The notes under the pieces are model-generated. The model was not told where the DNA came from. It saw nothing but the letters and a program-made list of their open reading frames with translations, and made no database searches. Of a DNA stretch of 64,000 nucleotides, positions 63,450 through 64,000 are shown piece by piece. The stretch comes from Roseomonas sp. (GTDB lineage Bacteria; Pseudomonadota; Alphaproteobacteria; Acetobacterales; Acetobacteraceae), in assembly GCA_031180725.1 (NCBI GenBank), contig JAPSLO010000004.1:62001-126000 (forward strand), in the 5' to 3' direction. The first letter of the stretch is position 1. The number at the start of each line of letters is the position of its first letter. A program made the position numbers and the translations under genes.

Positions 63450-64000
63450 ATGACACGTATCGTGACAGCCATTTTCGGCGACACGCAGGCGGCCGAGCGC
63501 GCGCGGGACAACCTGCGCGCACTCGGCGTGCCGCCGCAGCGCATCGGCCTCTACCACCCTGGTCAGGTCGAGCCGGCGACGCGGGACGCCATCGGCAGTG
63601 AGCCGGGCTTGCCGGCCCTGCTGGATGCCCTGTTCCTGCCCGAGTCGGACGCTGCCGCCCACCGGGAGGCGCTGCGGCGTGGCCATCTGGTGGTCTCCGC
63701 CGAGGCGGAGCCCGAGCAGGTCGAGGCGGTGCACCGCGCGATGGAGGAGGCCGGCGCTGTCGATTTCGACGCCGCCGAGGAAGGCTGGCGGCGCGAGGGC
63801 TGGAGCCCGGCGGTCATGGCCGGGGCTGTGAGCGGCACCAGCGCGCCCGCTGCCGCCATGCCCGGCACTGGCGGGTTGGACCCCATGGGCGCGCGGCGGA
63901 TCGCGGAGGCCGGCCGGATGGGCGGCGAGGCGGCCACGGACCCGGCCGGCCGCGACCCCCGGCACGTCGCGCGGCGCGAACCGCCGATCGGCCGGGCCAG
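63450..64000 (+). CDS. Stress-protein paralogue (GSP-17M-like N terminus), 3'-truncated by the window edge
   Basis: The frame is open from ATG 63450 to the window end (183 complete codons). MTRIVTAIFGDTQAAERARDNLRALGV and HREALRRGHLVVSAEAEPEQVEAVHRAMEEAGAVDFD, followed by EEGWRREGW, run parallel to the second unit of the preceding gene (RTLIAMFDSRADADRAAEAL; GAVDLDTREAEWRSQGW). It is therefore a tandem duplicate. A Gly/Ala-rich spacer then begins, so a DUF2382 domain probably lies beyond the edge. An EcfG-like promoter precedes it; RBS-like GAGGGGGGCC is 5 nt upstream. Confidence 0.82.
   Translation, partial: MTRIVTAIFGDTQAAERARDNLRALGVPPQRIGLYHPGQVEPATRDAIGSEPGLPALLDALFLPESDAAAHREALRRGHLVVSAEAEPEQVEAVHRAMEEAGAVDFDAAEEGWRREGWSPAVMAGAVSGTSAPAAAMPGTGGLDPMGARRIAEAGRMGGEAATDPAGRDPRHVARREPPIGRA

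Overview
The window is 64 kb of very GC-rich, densely packed bacterial DNA with almost exclusively G/C-ending codons. Gene content and order point to an alphaproteobacterium, most likely an Acetobacteraceae (Roseomonas-like) relative. The clues are the ctaC-ctaD-ctaB-ctaG-ctaE-DUF983-surf1 order, the ispH-thrB-rnhA block, argH with an LptM-like lipoprotein and lysA nearby, a DUF2852 protein, four Bug/TctC-type receptors and EcfG-type stress promoters. The taxonomic call is inference from gene content. No rRNA, tRNA, CRISPR array, transposase or phage gene was seen.

Layout. 0-2.7 kb: 3' end of ftsE, then ftsX, a DUF218 protein and plsC. 3-7.1 kb: a hypothetical protein, ChaC, a DUF2125 protein, a Vgb-like propeller coupled to cytochrome c, and CutA. 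7.1-15 kb (minus): an aa3-type oxidase operon with its assembly factors, ending in an M32 carboxypeptidase. 15.3-19.8 kb: a SmtB-type ArsR regulator divergent from a Mn/Zn ABC uptake operon, one permease of which carries a DtxR/MntR-like domain. 19.9-25 kb: methyltransferase, EamA transporter, YqgE, peroxiredoxin, hydrolase and Nudix enzyme. 25.3-30 kb: gcvTHP behind a tandem glycine riboswitch. 30-33.8 kb: phosphatase-like protein, lipoprotein, ispH-thrB-rnhA. 33.9-38.1 kb: two Bug receptors with a double EthD-like protein, and an M29 aminopeptidase. 38.2-45.5 kb: TlpA-like thioredoxin, argH, LptM-like lipoprotein, TetR/DUF2852 pair, lysA, DUF4175 protein. 45.5-52.5 kb: GNAT, Bug receptor, SDR/GMC/Bug cluster, a collagen-like secreted protein, an Ldh2-family dehydrogenase. 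52.5-55.5 kb: siderophore-type iron ABC system behind a Fur-like box. 55.6-61.8 kb: tannase-family esterase and a sugar ABC operon. 62-64 kb: two stress-protein paralogues, the first behind a textbook EcfG promoter.

The parts most worth a second look are: the metal-uptake locus with two apparent metal-sensing proteins (ArsR and a permease-fused DtxR-like domain) and a perfect operator palindrome at the mntA-like start; the collagen-triplet protein with an RTX-like C-terminus; the tannase-family enzyme that has lost both cysteines of its catalytic disulfide; the EcfG-driven stress locus; and a dispersed family of intergenic double-hairpin repeats.
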